DNA from: Streptomyces amritsarensis
GTDB taxonomy: Bacteria; Actinomycetota; Actinomycetes; Streptomycetales; Streptomycetaceae
Length of the DNA stretch: 36,630 nucleotides
NCBI RefSeq assembly: GCF_001953875.1
Contig: NZ_MQUR01000067.1
Span: 8,444-45,073, forward strand
Reading direction: 5' to 3'
In this document: positions 7,075 to 16,700 of the stretch, piece by piece
Position numbering within the stretch: position 1 is the first letter of the stretch
Layout of the letters: each line of letters opens with the position of its first letter
Notes under the pieces: model-generated
The model's input: only the letters and a program-made list of their open reading frames with translations
Told to the model about the DNA's origin: nothing
Databases searched by the model: none
Made by a program: the position numbers and the translations under genes

Positions 7075-9663
7075 ATGACCACTCCGAGTGAGGCTCCGAC
7101 CGAAAACGCGATGCGCCGCGCGCTGCGACGGGCCCGAGACGGTGTCGCGCTCGACGCGGCCGAGGCGGCCGTGCTCCTCCAGGCGCGCGGCGAGGCCCTC
7201 CGGGACCTCGCCGCGTCCGCCGCCCGTGTCAGGGACTCCGGGCTCGCCGCCGCCGGGCGGCCCGGCGTCATCACGTACTCGCGCAAGGTCTTCATCCCCC
7301 TCACCCGCCTGTGCCGCGACAAGTGCCACTACTGCACCTTCGTCACCGTCCCCGGCAAGCTCCGCAGGAGCGGGCACGGGATGTACCTCTCCCCCGACGA
7401 GGTCCTCGACATCGCCCGCCGGGGTGCGGCGATGGGCTGCAAGGAGGCCCTCTTCACCCTCGGCGACCGCCCCGAGGACCGCTGGCCCGAGGCCCGCGAG
7501 TGGCTCGACGCGCACGGCTACGACGACACCCTGGCCTACGTCCGCGCCATGGCGATCCGGGTCCTGGAGGAGACGGGGCTGCTGCCGCACCTCAACCCCG
7601 GCGTCATGTCGTGGTCGGAGCTGCAACGCCTCAAGCCCGTCGCCCCGTCCATGGGCATGATGCTGGAGACCACCGCCACCCGCCTGTGGTCCGAGCCCGG
7701 CGGACCCCACCACGGCTCCCCCGACAAGGAACCGGCCCTGCGGCTGCGCGTCCTGGAGGACGCGGGGCGCTCCAACGTCCCCTTCACCACCGGCGTCCTG
7801 ATCGGCATCGGCGAGTCCTACGAGGAGCGCGCCGAGGCCTTCTTCGAGCTGCGCCGCATCCAGCGCAGCTACCACGGCATCCAGGAGGTCATCGTCCAGA
7901 ACTTCCGCGCCAAGCCGGACACCGCCATGCGCGGCATGCCGGACGCGGAGCTGGAGGAGCTGGCCGCCGCGATCGCCGTCGCCCGCCACATCCTGGGCCC
8001 GAGCGCCCGCATCCAGGCCCCGCCGAACCTGGTGGACTCCGAGTACGCCCTGCTCATCGGCGCGGGCATCGACGACTGGGGCGGCGTGTCGCCGCTGACC
8101 CCCGACCACGTCAACCCCGAACGCCCCTGGCCGCACATCGAGGAGCTGGCCGCGCGGACCGCGGCCGCCGGCTTCCAGCTGCGCGAACGCCTCACGATCT
8201 ACCCGGAGTTCCTCCGGCGCGGCGAGCCCTGGCTGGACCCGCGGCTGCTGCCGCACGTACGGGCGCTGGCCGATGCGGAGACCGGCCTGGCCGACGAGGG
8301 GGCCGTCGTCGAGGGCCGCCCGTGGCAGGAGCCCGACGAGGGCTTCGCCGCGTACGGCGCCGGCACCGGGCGTACGGACCTGCACGCCACCATCGACACC
8401 GAGGGCCGCACCGCCGACCGGCGCGAGGACTTCGACCACGTCTACGGCGACTGGGACGCGCTGCGCGAGGCCGCGGCCCCCGGCATGGTGGCCGAGCGCA
8501 TCGACACCGACGTACGCGCCGCCCTCGCGCAGGCCGCCGACGACCCGGAGAAGCTGACCGACGCGCAGGCGCTCGCGCTGCTGCACGCGGACGGGCCGGC
8601 CCTCGACGCCCTGTGCCGGATCGCCGACGACCTGCGCCGGTCGGTGGTGGGCGACGACGTCACCTACATCGTCACGCGGAACATCAACTTCACCAACGTC
8701 TGCTACACCGGCTGCCGTTTCTGCGCCTTCGCGCAGCGCCGCACCGACGCCGACGCCTACACCCTCTCCCTCGACCAGGTCGCCGACCGGGCCGCCCAGG
8801 CCTGGGACGTCGGCGCGGTCGAGGTGTGCATGCAGGGCGGCATCCACCCGGACCTGCCGGGGACGGCGTACTTCGACATCGCGCGGGCGGTAAAGCAGCG
8901 GGTGCCGGGGATGCACGTGCACGCCTTCTCGCCGATGGAGGTCGTCAACGGCGCGACCCGCACGGGCATGTCCGTACGGGACTGGCTGACGGCGGCCAAG
9001 GAAGCCGGCCTGGACTCGATCCCGGGGACGGCGGCGGAGATCCTGGACGACGAGGTGCGCTGGGTCCTGACCAAGGGCAAGCTGCCGGCGGCGGACTGGA
9101 TCGACGTCGTCACCACCGCGCACGAGCTGGGGATCCGCTCCTCGTCCACGATGATGTACGGGCACGTGGACCAGCCCCGGCACTGGCTCGGCCACTTCCG
9201 CACGCTGGCCCGGATCCAGCAGGAGACGGGCGGCTTCACGGAGTTCGTGACGCTCCCGTTCATCCACACCAACGCTCCCGTGTACCTGGCGGGCATCTCC
9301 CGGCCCGGCCCGACGGTGCGCGACAACCGTGCGGTGACGGCGATGGCCCGGATCCTGCTGCACCCGCACATCCCCAACATCCAGACGAGCTGGGTGAAGC
9401 TGGGCAGCGAGGGCGCGGCCGAGATGCTCCGCTCCGGGGCGAACGACCTGGGCGGGACGTTGATGGAAGAGACCATCTCCCGGATGGCCGGGTCGGGTTA
9501 CGGCTCGTACAAGTCGGTCCGGGACCTGGTGGCGGTCGCCGAGGCGGCGGGACGGCCCGCGAAGCCCCGTACGACGCTGTACGGGGAGGTGCCGCAGGAG
9601 CGGCAGCGGGCGGCCCTCGCCTCGGACGGGCACCTGCCGGAGCTGCTGCCCGTGCTGGACTGA
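7075..9663 (+). CDS. fbiC: FO synthase FbiC (fused CofG/CofH radical SAM enzyme)
   Basis: 862 residues, the normal length for actinobacterial FbiC. It makes FO, the deazaflavin core of coenzyme F420, from a tyrosine and the ribityl-pyrimidine precursor of riboflavin. The N-terminal CofG half carries its radical SAM cluster motif at Cys80, Cys84 and Cys87 (CRDKCHYC). The C-terminal CofH half carries the second at Cys543, Cys547 and Cys550 (CYTGCRFC). Both halves look intact. The ATG start gives the expected N terminus. It lies 40 bp after the SDR gene. Enzymes likely to use F420 are nearby (LLM proteins at 12807 and 32682), so the cofactor gene sits among its users. A hairpin follows the stop. 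Confidence 0.98.
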   Translation: MTTPSEAPTENAMRRALRRARDGVALDAAEAAVLLQARGEALRDLAASAARVRDSGLAAAGRPGVITYSRKVFIPLTRLCRDKCHYCTFVTVPGKLRRSGHGMYLSPDEVLDIARRGAAMGCKEALFTLGDRPEDRWPEAREWLDAHGYDDTLAYVRAMAIRVLEETGLLPHLNPGVMSWSELQRLKPVAPSMGMMLETTATRLWSEPGGPHHGSPDKEPALRLRVLEDAGRSNVPFTTGVLIGIGESYEERAEAFFELRRIQRSYHGIQEVIVQNFRAKPDTAMRGMPDAELEELAAAIAVARHILGPSARIQAPPNLVDSEYALLIGAGIDDWGGVSPLTPDHVNPERPWPHIEELAARTAAAGFQLRERLTIYPEFLRRGEPWLDPRLLPHVRALADAETGLADEGAVVEGRPWQEPDEGFAAYGAGTGRTDLHATIDTEGRTADRREDFDHVYGDWDALREAAAPGMVAERIDTDVRAALAQAADDPEKLTDAQALALLHADGPALDALCRIADDLRRSVVGDDVTYIVTRNINFTNVCYTGCRFCAFAQRRTDADAYTLSLDQVADRAAQAWDVGAVEVCMQGGIHPDLPGTAYFDIARAVKQRVPGMHVHAFSPMEVVNGATRTGMSVRDWLTAAKEAGLDSIPGTAAEILDDEVRWVLTKGKLPAADWIDVVTTAHELGIRSSSTMMYGHVDQPRHWLGHFRTLARIQQETGGFTEFVTLPFIHTNAPVYLAGISRPGPTVRDNRAVTAMARILLHPHIPNIQTSWVKLGSEGAAEMLRSGANDLGGTLMEETISRMAGSGYGSYKSVRDLVAVAEAAGRPAKPRTTLYGEVPQERQRAALASDGHLPELLPVLD

Positions 9664-9671
9664 GCGCGGCG

Positions 9672-9705
9672 GAGGGGGTCCGAGGCCCTGGGCCCGGGCC
9701 CCCTC
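9672..9705. terminator. Hairpin after fbiC, between convergent genes
   Basis: GAGGGGG (9672-9678) pairs with CCCCCTC (9699-9705); flanking GGC/GCC can extend it. It lies within the 56-bp gap between the convergent fbiC and phosphatase genes. Confidence 0.45.
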
Positions 9706-9719
9706 GGCCACCGCGCCGG

Positions 9720-10769
9720 TCAGCCGACGAGCAGGTCCTTCTTGAGCTGCTTCAGCTCGCGGGCGTCGATGCCGAGCCCGTCCCGGAGGTAGCGGTCGAA
9801 GGAGCCGTACGTGGCCTCGACCTCGTCGTAGCCGGCGTTCAGGTACTCGGGGCGTACGTCGAGCAGCGGCTTGTAGACGGCGGCCTGCTGGGCGGGCAGG
9901 TGCGAGAGGATCGCGTCGTTGGCGGCCCTGCGGTAGTCGTTGCTGGCCAGGTAGTCGGCCTCGACGGTCTGGCGGGGTACGCCGAGGGCGGTCAGCAGGG
10001 CGGCGCCCGCCCATCCGGTGCGGTCCTTGCCGGCGGTGCAGTGGAAGAGGACGGAGCGGGCGCGGTCGTCCCCGACGCCTTCGAGGACCTGCGTGTACGC
10101 CTTCCTGCCGCCGCCGCCGGAGACCATCGCCCTCTCGGCGTCGACCATGGCCTTGACGGCCTCGTCGGGGGTGCGGGGCAGGGTCTGGAAGGAGCCGGAG
10201 CCCGCGAAGACGTCGGCGACGACGTACGCGGCGCCTGCGGGGACCTTGTCGGCGTCCTTGGTGCGCTCGTCCTCCGTGCGCAGGTCGAAGACGGTCCTGA
10301 CGCGCAGGCGCTGGAGCTTGGCGAGGTCGTTCGCGGTGAGCTTGTCGAGGGCGTCGGAGCGGTAGACCTCGCCCATCTTCACCCACTGGCCGGTGCCGGT
10401 GCGGTAGCCGCCGGCGTCGCGGAAGTTGACGGTCCCGTCGAGCGTGACCAGGCGGTCGGCGAGGCGCAGGCCCCGGCCGTGCCGCGGCGTGAAGTCGAAC
10501 CACTGGCGGTCGGTGGCGGGCAGGCCCGTGACCACGGCCCGGCCCTGGGCGCCGCCCTTGGCGACGACCTTGCCGTTCGCCCTGATCTCGACCCGCTCGG
10601 CGCGCGGGGCCTGCCATTCCAGGGTGTAGGAGCCGTCGGCTCCGGCGGTGACGGTGGCCTCGGTGAAGGGGATGGCGGAGCGGTCGCCGGCGTGGGCGGC
10701 GGGAGCCGTGACCAGGGCGGCGGTGAGCGCGGTGGCGACGACGGTCGCGGCGAGGAGGGCCTTCTTCAT
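9720..10769 (-). CDS. Secreted tyrosine-protein phosphatase (Tyr_phosphatase_3 type)
   Basis: 349 residues from the ATG at 10769. The first 28 residues are a signal peptide (MKKALLAATVVATALTAALV, then PAAHA as cleavage site), which fixes the start; an upstream in-frame ATG at 10850 would bury it. A beta-rich segment (residues about 30-115) precedes the phosphatase domain, which begins with GTVNFRDAGGY. The catalytic P-loop is HCTAGKDRTG with the nucleophilic Cys at residue 244. The acidic residues expected nearby are present (LRTEDER). The family includes secreted phosphatases acting on phosphotyrosine or phosphoinositide-like substrates. Because the protein is exported, its substrate is outside the cytoplasm. 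Ribosome site before the ATG is weak. Confidence 0.92.
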   Translation of the reverse strand: MKKALLAATVVATALTAALVTAPAAHAGDRSAIPFTEATVTAGADGSYTLEWQAPRAERVEIRANGKVVAKGGAQGRAVVTGLPATDRQWFDFTPRHGRGLRLADRLVTLDGTVNFRDAGGYRTGTGQWVKMGEVYRSDALDKLTANDLAKLQRLRVRTVFDLRTEDERTKDADKVPAGAAYVVADVFAGSGSFQTLPRTPDEAVKAMVDAERAMVSGGGGRKAYTQVLEGVGDDRARSVLFHCTAGKDRTGWAGAALLTALGVPRQTVEADYLASNDYRRAANDAILSHLPAQQAAVYKPLLDVRPEYLNAGYDEVEATYGSFDRYLRDGLGIDARELKQLKKDLLVG

Positions 10770-10843
10770 GTGGTCGAGGCTCGGCGGGCGGGGAGAACGC
10801 CGGATGAACGCGGTGTGGCCGAAACCGGCCCCGGCGAAGGCAA

Positions 10844-10860
10844 GTGGCAAAACGTGCCAC
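10844..10860. promoter_or_regulatory. GTGGCA-N5-TGCCAC palindrome in divergent promoter region
   Basis: Perfect 6-bp arms around AAACG, 75 bp upstream of the phosphatase start. A second palindrome, TTCGATCGAA, lies at 10908-10917, 78 bp before the proposed start of the rightward gene. Each could regulate one or both divergent genes. Confidence 0.4.
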
Positions 10861-10994
10861 CGGCCAGGCTGCGGCCGGAACTGTTCACTTGGCGGACCGC
10901 TTCCGGTTTCGATCGAACGTGTCCACTACAGTGCGGATTTCGCATGCGCGGCGGTTACAGGTCAGCGGGGGGCGCGGTGCCGGGGGTGGACGAC

Positions 10995-12707
10995 GTGATC
11001 GGTACGGACGACGACAAGGGCATGACCGGCGGCGCCCGCACGAGCCCGGTGCACCTCCCCCCGGGATTCACCCCCGCCACTCCGCCGGGCGGTACGACCC
11101 TTCCCGCCCCAGCCCCGGAGGCAGCCCCCGGCGCAGCGGTCCCGCACGGATCCGCCACCCCGGCAGCCGGCCCGATCCCCACCGCCGGCCAGGACGCCGG
11201 GGCGGCAGCCGTCGACGCCACCGACCCGGCCCGGGGCCAAGTCCCGACCGGAGCCCAACGGCAGGCCGTAACCCCGGCCACGCCGGCAGGCGGTATCGGC
11301 GCGTCAGCCCCGCACAGCACCACCACCCCGGCCGAAGGCCAAACGCACGCAGGCGGGCCCGCAGCACCCCAGCCCACCACCCCGGCCGGAGGCCAAGGGC
11401 ACAGCACCGCCACCCCGGCCGGAGGCCAGACGCACGCGGGCGGGCCCGCAGCACCCCACCCCGCCAACCCGGCCGGAGGCCAAGGGCACGGCACCACCAA
11501 CCCGGCCGGAGGCCAAGCGCAGGCGGGCGGGTCCGCAGCACCCCAGCCCGCCCGCCCCGCCGGAGGCAGGACGCTCGGGCGGGGGATCGTCACCGGGCTC
11601 TGGGGGCGGGTCGAGCAGCAGGACTTCCGCAGCCGGATCCGCGGCACCCTTCTCGGCGCCGCCCTCGGCGACGCCCTCGGCGCGCCGCTCACCGGCCTGT
11701 CCCTCGACGCCCTCCGCACCGCCCACGGCCCCGACGGCCTGACCGCCCCGGCGCCGGCCGTCGCCGACGGCCGCCGCGGCCGGGTCACCGCGGCCACCCA
11801 GCTCATGCTCTTCACCGTGGACGGGCTGATACGGGCCCACGTACGCCGGGACACCGGCGCCTGGCACCCGCCGTCCGACGTCCACCGCGCGTACCGCCGC
11901 TGGGCCGCGACCCAGCACGACTGGGGCCCCGACGAGCGCCGCAAGGACAACGGCTGGCTCGCGCAGGAGGAGTGGCTCTACGCCCGCCGCGACCCCGACC
12001 GCGCCTGCCTGACCGGCTTCGGCGACGACGTCCTCGCCACCCTCGACCGGCCCAAGAACCCGGCCGCCCGCGGCGCGGCCGCCGCCGCCCGCTCGGCCCC
12101 CTTCGGCCTGCTGGTCGGCTGGGAGCCCGCCCTCGTCCTCCAGCTGACCGTCGAGTGCGCCGCCCAGAGCCACGGCCATCCCACCGCCCACCTCTCGGCG
12201 GGGGCCCTCGCCGTCATCGTCCACGGCCTGACCCGCGGCGACTCCCTCGACGCCGCCGTCCAGCGCACCCTGGGTCTGCTGGGCGCCCGGCCCGGCCACC
12301 AGCCCGTCACCGACGCCCTCCAGCGTGCCCTGTCGGCGGTCACCCGGGGGGCGCCCGGTCCCGACACCGTCGAGGCCCTCTCCCCCGGCCATGCCGAGCC
12401 CGACGCCTCGGACGCCCTCGCCGTGGCCGTCTACTGCGCCCTGGTCGCCGAGGACGTCGCCCACGGCCTGCGCCTCGCCGTCAACCACGGCGGCGACTCC
12501 GCCGCCTGCGGAGCCCTGTGCGGGGCACTGCTCGGCGCGCTGCACGGCGAGACGGCCCTGCCCCCCGCATGGCTCGCGGAACTCGAAGGCCGCGCCACGC
12601 TCCTGGAGCTGTGCGACGACTTCGCCCTGGAGATGACGCAGGGCCCGGCCCTGCACAGCCCGTCCGCCTCCTCCCCCGGCTGGCTGGCGCGCTATCCCCG
12701 CGGCTGA
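10995..12707 (+). CDS. ADP-ribosylglycohydrolase-like protein with repeat N terminus, probable pseudoenzyme
   Basis: 570 residues from the GTG at 10995, preceded by GGGGGTGG. GTG 10986, ATG 10944 and ATG 11022 are alternatives. Residues about 10-200 are low-complexity Pro/Ala/Gly/Thr with repeats such as TPAGGQ and HAGGPAAP. From residue 209 the protein follows the DraG/ADP-ribosylglycohydrolase fold: RIRGTLLGAALGDALGAPL, then a long helical body and PPAWLAELEGRATL. Active members bind two metal ions through a D-D-T motif and a D-T-D motif. Here the first reads TAATQ (residues 265-269) and the second GGDSAAC (499-505), so acidic ligands are lost at both places. I infer a non-catalytic ADP-ribose-binding or regulatory protein. 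A frameshift is not the cause; both motifs are in clean sequence. Confidence 0.85.
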   Translation: MIGTDDDKGMTGGARTSPVHLPPGFTPATPPGGTTLPAPAPEAAPGAAVPHGSATPAAGPIPTAGQDAGAAAVDATDPARGQVPTGAQRQAVTPATPAGGIGASAPHSTTTPAEGQTHAGGPAAPQPTTPAGGQGHSTATPAGGQTHAGGPAAPHPANPAGGQGHGTTNPAGGQAQAGGSAAPQPARPAGGRTLGRGIVTGLWGRVEQQDFRSRIRGTLLGAALGDALGAPLTGLSLDALRTAHGPDGLTAPAPAVADGRRGRVTAATQLMLFTVDGLIRAHVRRDTGAWHPPSDVHRAYRRWAATQHDWGPDERRKDNGWLAQEEWLYARRDPDRACLTGFGDDVLATLDRPKNPAARGAAAAARSAPFGLLVGWEPALVLQLTVECAAQSHGHPTAHLSAGALAVIVHGLTRGDSLDAAVQRTLGLLGARPGHQPVTDALQRALSAVTRGAPGPDTVEALSPGHAEPDASDALAVAVYCALVAEDVAHGLRLAVNHGGDSAACGALCGALLGALHGETALPPAWLAELEGRATLLELCDDFALEMTQGPALHSPSASSPGWLARYPRG

Positions 12708-12806
12708 CGCGAGCGGCCCGCGACCTGACGCCCCCTCAACATCGGTGTCCGCAGCCCGTACCGTGGCGGCGTTCCCACGTCCCGGCTGCCGGAGGTGCCA
12801 GCACAT

Positions 12807-13667
12807 ATGCGGATCGCCACGACCGTCTTCCTCACCGACCGCACCGTCTCCCCCGTCCGTCTCGCCCGCAGCCTGGAGGAACGCGGCTTCTCGGGCCTCT
12901 ACCTCCCCGAGCACACCCACATCCCCGTCTCCCGTGAGACCCCCGCCCCCATGGGCGGCGAACTCCCCGAGATGTACGGGCGCACCCTGGACCCCTTCGT
13001 CGCCCTCGGCCAGGCCGCCGCCGTCACCGAGCGGCTGCACCTGGGCACCGGCATCACCCTGGTCGCCCAGCACGACCCGATCGGCCTCGCGAAGCAGGCC
13101 GCGACCCTCGACCACCTCTCCGGCGGCCGTTTCACCCTGGGCATCGGCTACGGCTGGAACGTCGAGGAGGCCGCCGACCACGGCGTCGACTGGCGCACCC
13201 GCCGGGACCTGGTCCGCGACCGGATGGCCCTGATGCGCGCCCTGTGGGCGCCCGAACCGACGGCGTACGTCGGCCAGTACTGCTCCGTCCGGGCCAGCAG
13301 CGCCCACCCGAAGCCGGCCCAGGCTGCGCGCGAACTCGGGCCCGGCTCCGCCCTGCACGGCCCCCGCACCCTGATCGGCGGCGCGGCCGGCCCCAAGCTG
13401 TTCGCCGCGATCGCCGACCACGCCGACGGCTGGCTCCCGATCGGCGGCGGCGGCCTGACCGAGTCACTTCCGGTGCTGCGCCAGGTCTGGGAGACCGCCG
13501 GCCGCGACCCGAAGTCCCTCCAGGTGGTCCCGTACGCCGTGCACCCCAGCCCGGGCAAGCTGGCCCACTACGCCGACCTCGGCATCGAGGAGGTCGTCCT
13601 CCAGCTCCCCTCGGCCCCCGAGCCGGAGATCCTGCGCGCCCTGGACGGTTTCGCCCAGTACCTCTGA
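12807..13667 (+). CDS. LLM-class F420-dependent oxidoreductase (TIGR03619-like)
   Basis: 286 residues, luciferase-like TIM barrel. The ATG follows GGAGG at 12791-12795. Typical features are RLARSLEERGFSGLYLPEH near the N terminus, LHLGTGITLVAQHDPIGLAKQAATLDHLSGGRFTLGIGYGW in parts (residues about 72-115), and DHADGWLPIGGG in the C-terminal half. Members use reduced F420 or flavin to reduce or oxidise small molecules. The nearness of fbiC suggests F420, which is an inference. The gene is 99 bp after the DraG-like gene on the same strand. A weak half-match to the CTGAYG-N3-CRTCAG motif at 12725 is not convincing. Confidence 0.9.
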   Translation: MRIATTVFLTDRTVSPVRLARSLEERGFSGLYLPEHTHIPVSRETPAPMGGELPEMYGRTLDPFVALGQAAAVTERLHLGTGITLVAQHDPIGLAKQAATLDHLSGGRFTLGIGYGWNVEEAADHGVDWRTRRDLVRDRMALMRALWAPEPTAYVGQYCSVRASSAHPKPAQAARELGPGSALHGPRTLIGGAAGPKLFAAIADHADGWLPIGGGGLTESLPVLRQVWETAGRDPKSLQVVPYAVHPSPGKLAHYADLGIEEVVLQLPSAPEPEILRALDGFAQYL

Positions 13668-13698
13668 CCTGTCCGCTCCCCCGGTTCCGTACAGCGGC

Positions 13699-13732
13699 GG
13701 GGCCCGCCCGATCGTGCGATCGGACGGGCCCC
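13699..13732. terminator. Bidirectional terminator between convergent genes
   Basis: GGGGCCCGCCCGATCG and CGATCGGACGGGCCCC pair over 16 bases with one imperfect pair and a tiny loop. It lies between the LLM stop (13667) and the secreted-protein stop (13757). Confidence 0.75.
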
Positions 13733-13756
13733 GGTGCTCACTTCGGCAGCGGATCC

Positions 13757-16700
13757 TCAGGACGTGAAGTAGCCGTTCAGGTCGGCGATCACGTGGACGG
13801 AGCCGGAGTTGTTGAAGAACGTCACCCGGCCGTCCACGACGGGGACGACGACCAGGTTGGAGACGGTCTGCCCGGCCGTGTAGTTGAGGTTCGACACGCC
13901 CGGTCGTCCGGTGCCGTGCGGGTGGACGATCAGGTGGCCCGCGTCGGTCGGACCGGTGACGGTGACGTTCAGGACCACCGCGGTCACTCCCGTCAGCGGC
14001 ACGCCCTCGACCCCGGCCACCTGCAGGCTGACGATGCTGCCCCCGCTGACGGCTCCGGCGCGGGCGCCGGTGCCGTCGCGGGTGTCGAGCAGCCTGACCG
14101 GCGCGCCGGCCGAGAACGCCGACCCCTCGGCCGCGTAGTAGCCGGTGACATCGGCGATCAGGTCCACCGACCCGGAGTTGTTGCGCAGGTCCACCTTGCC
14201 GTTCACCACCGGCACCGTCACCAGGTTGGGGACGATCTGTCCGGGAGTGAAGTTGAGGTTCGACACGCCCGGCGCCGCCTGCCCGTTGGGGTAGACCGTC
14301 ACATGGCCCGCCTCGGTCGGCTGGACCGCGGTCACGTTCATCACCACGGCCGTCACCCCGTTCGCCGGGACGCCCTTCACACCGGCCACCTGAAGGGTGA
14401 CCACCCCGCCCGGTCCGACCCGCTGCCTCGCCGCACCCGTACCGTCACGGGTGTCCAGGAACCGCGACGGCGCGATCGGGTTCAGTGCGGAGCCCGCGCC
14501 GGCCTGGTCGGTGTAGTAGCCCGTCACGTCGGCGATCAGGTCCACCGACCCGGCGTTGTTGCGCAGGTCGACCTTCCCGTTCACCACCGGCACCGTCACC
14601 AGGTTGGGGACGATCTGCCCGGGTGCGAAGTTGAGGTTCGACACCGAGGGTCTGGGCTGCCCGTTCGGGTAGACCATCACGTGCCCGGCCTCGGTCGGCT
14701 GGACCGCGGTCACGTTCATCACCACGGCCGTCACCCCGTTCGCCGGGATGCCCTTCACACCGGCCACCTGAAGGGTGACCACCCCGCCCGGTCCGACCCG
14801 CTGCCTCGCCGCACCCGTACCGTCACGGGTGTCGAGGAACCGCGAGGGGCCGTGCGGCACGAATCGGCTCTTGGCGGCCGTCGTCGGCGCCGTCACCGTG
14901 TACGCCTTGGTGATCCGGTGCCCGATGTAGGGCCCGACGTCGTACAGGCCCGGCTGGAGGCCGGTCGTGTCGACCAGCACCTTCATCGAGGTCCCGTCGG
15001 GGCTCACCGACAGCGGCTTCAGGTAGGGGCCCTGTTCGTACTGCGTACCGGTGGGCATGAGCATCAGCTCCGTGCCGAGGGTGAGGTTCTGCCCGTGGAC
15101 GACCGCCTGGTTCCACGTCCCGGCGGGCCCGGCCGCCGGGCTGATCCCGGACACCCACAGGCTCGGCTGCTGTCCCGTGCATCCCGTGACACAGGAGCCG
15201 TTCATGGTGAACTCCACCGGCGGGGCGGCCCTGCCGGCGCTCAGCATCAGGACGGCCTGGCCGGCCTGCGCATCGCTCTCGGTGGAGCACAGGCCGTACC
15301 CGTCGCACCCGTACTTGGACGTGGTGCCGGTGCCCTCCCATACGCCGGGGCCCAGCAGACTCCGTTCGGGAGTGGCCGCGACGGCCAGGTCGTTGGATGT
15401 GAACTGCCCGCCGACGCCGAAGCTCTGCGAGGGCTTCATGTCCAGGACCGCGCAGTAGGCGGTGGAGGCCTGCGTCAGCACCCCGCTGCGGTACGGGAAG
15501 CCCGCCGCCGAGATCCGGTTCGCGGTGCACTCCGGCACCCACCCCGTGGACGTGGCGACCTTCCAGGTGTCCACGTCGGCGTGGATCGGCTTGCCCGCGT
15601 AGCCCGTGGTGTGGACGATCGCGACGTACGACGTGGATCCGGCGACCCGGCAGGCCGCGGTGTACTGCTGGCACCTGAAGGTGCCACCGGCGTCGACCAC
15701 CTGCAGCGTCGCCGAGGGGGCGTCCTTGCCGCCGGCGGTGCGGGCGCCCAGCCAGAACTTGTCCGCGGCCGCACCGCTCACCCGCACGCAGCGCGCGTCG
15801 AGCGCCGAGGTCAGGTCGAAGGACGCGGCCTGGCCGCCGACCTTCGTCGACCCCGGGGCGGTGCATTTCGCGGTGGCCGAGATGTCACGCCGGGCCAGCT
15901 TGTAGGTGTCCGCGGTCTGTCCGACCAGCATCACGGTGTACGGGGTGCCGGTCGTGAGGGGGCACGTCAGGACGGAGCCGCCGATGCAGGCGACGTTGCC
16001 CGCGGGGTCGGCTGCGTAGAAGGTCGCCGACGCCCGGTTGTAGGGGGCGGAGTAGGCCAGCACCTCGGCGGCCGCGTGCCGGTCGGCCGGCAGGCTCAGG
16101 CAGGTCTGCAGTCCGCCCGAGGTCAGCGACGCCTGTGCGCCCACCGTTGCGTCGAAGCCGGTCTGCGGCCAGGCCGCGCATCCCGCGGCCTCGCCGGTCC
16201 GGTGGACCGCCAGCGCGTACGCCTTCGCCGGCGTGCCGGTCAGCACGGCCCGGAAGGGCGCGGTACCGGTCAGCTTGCAGACCGGGTGGTAGCCGGAGTA
16301 CTCGCACTGCTTGAGGCCCGAGGCGTCGTACACCACGGCGCTTACGGCCTGCCCGCCGTCGGGCGTCCGGTCGAGCAGGTACACGCCCTTCCCGGAGGCC
16401 GTCGGCAGGGTCAGGCACAGCCGCTGCCCGGGTCCGCCGAAGGTGCCGGTCGCCGGCCCGGCGACGAGCCCGTTGTCGTGGGTGGCGGTGCAGCCCCGGG
16501 TCTCCTTGGCGGAGTGGAAGGCCATGCCGAACGCGGCGGGCGCCTCCGGCTTCGGAGCGACCGCCCACGTGTGGTCGCCGACGGGCAGATCGCAGCCGCC
16601 GTACTGGCAGGGGCCGGGCATCGCGGCGCCGGCCGCGTTGAACAGCGTGCCGACGGGGGCGGGGCCGGACGCGACCGGGCCGAAGGAGTGCCAGGCGGGC

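Noticed and set aside
7311..10943. Very long plus-strand frame running from inside fbiC to the ADP-ribosylglycohydrolase-like gene
   Set aside because: Its first two-thirds are shadow sequence of fbiC and of the phosphatase gene; only the part from about 10995 resembles a real protein.
12725..12739. CTGACG-CCC-CCTCAA before the third LLM gene as a sixth operator
   Set aside because: The right arm has two mismatches and there is no -10 hexamer at the shared spacing.
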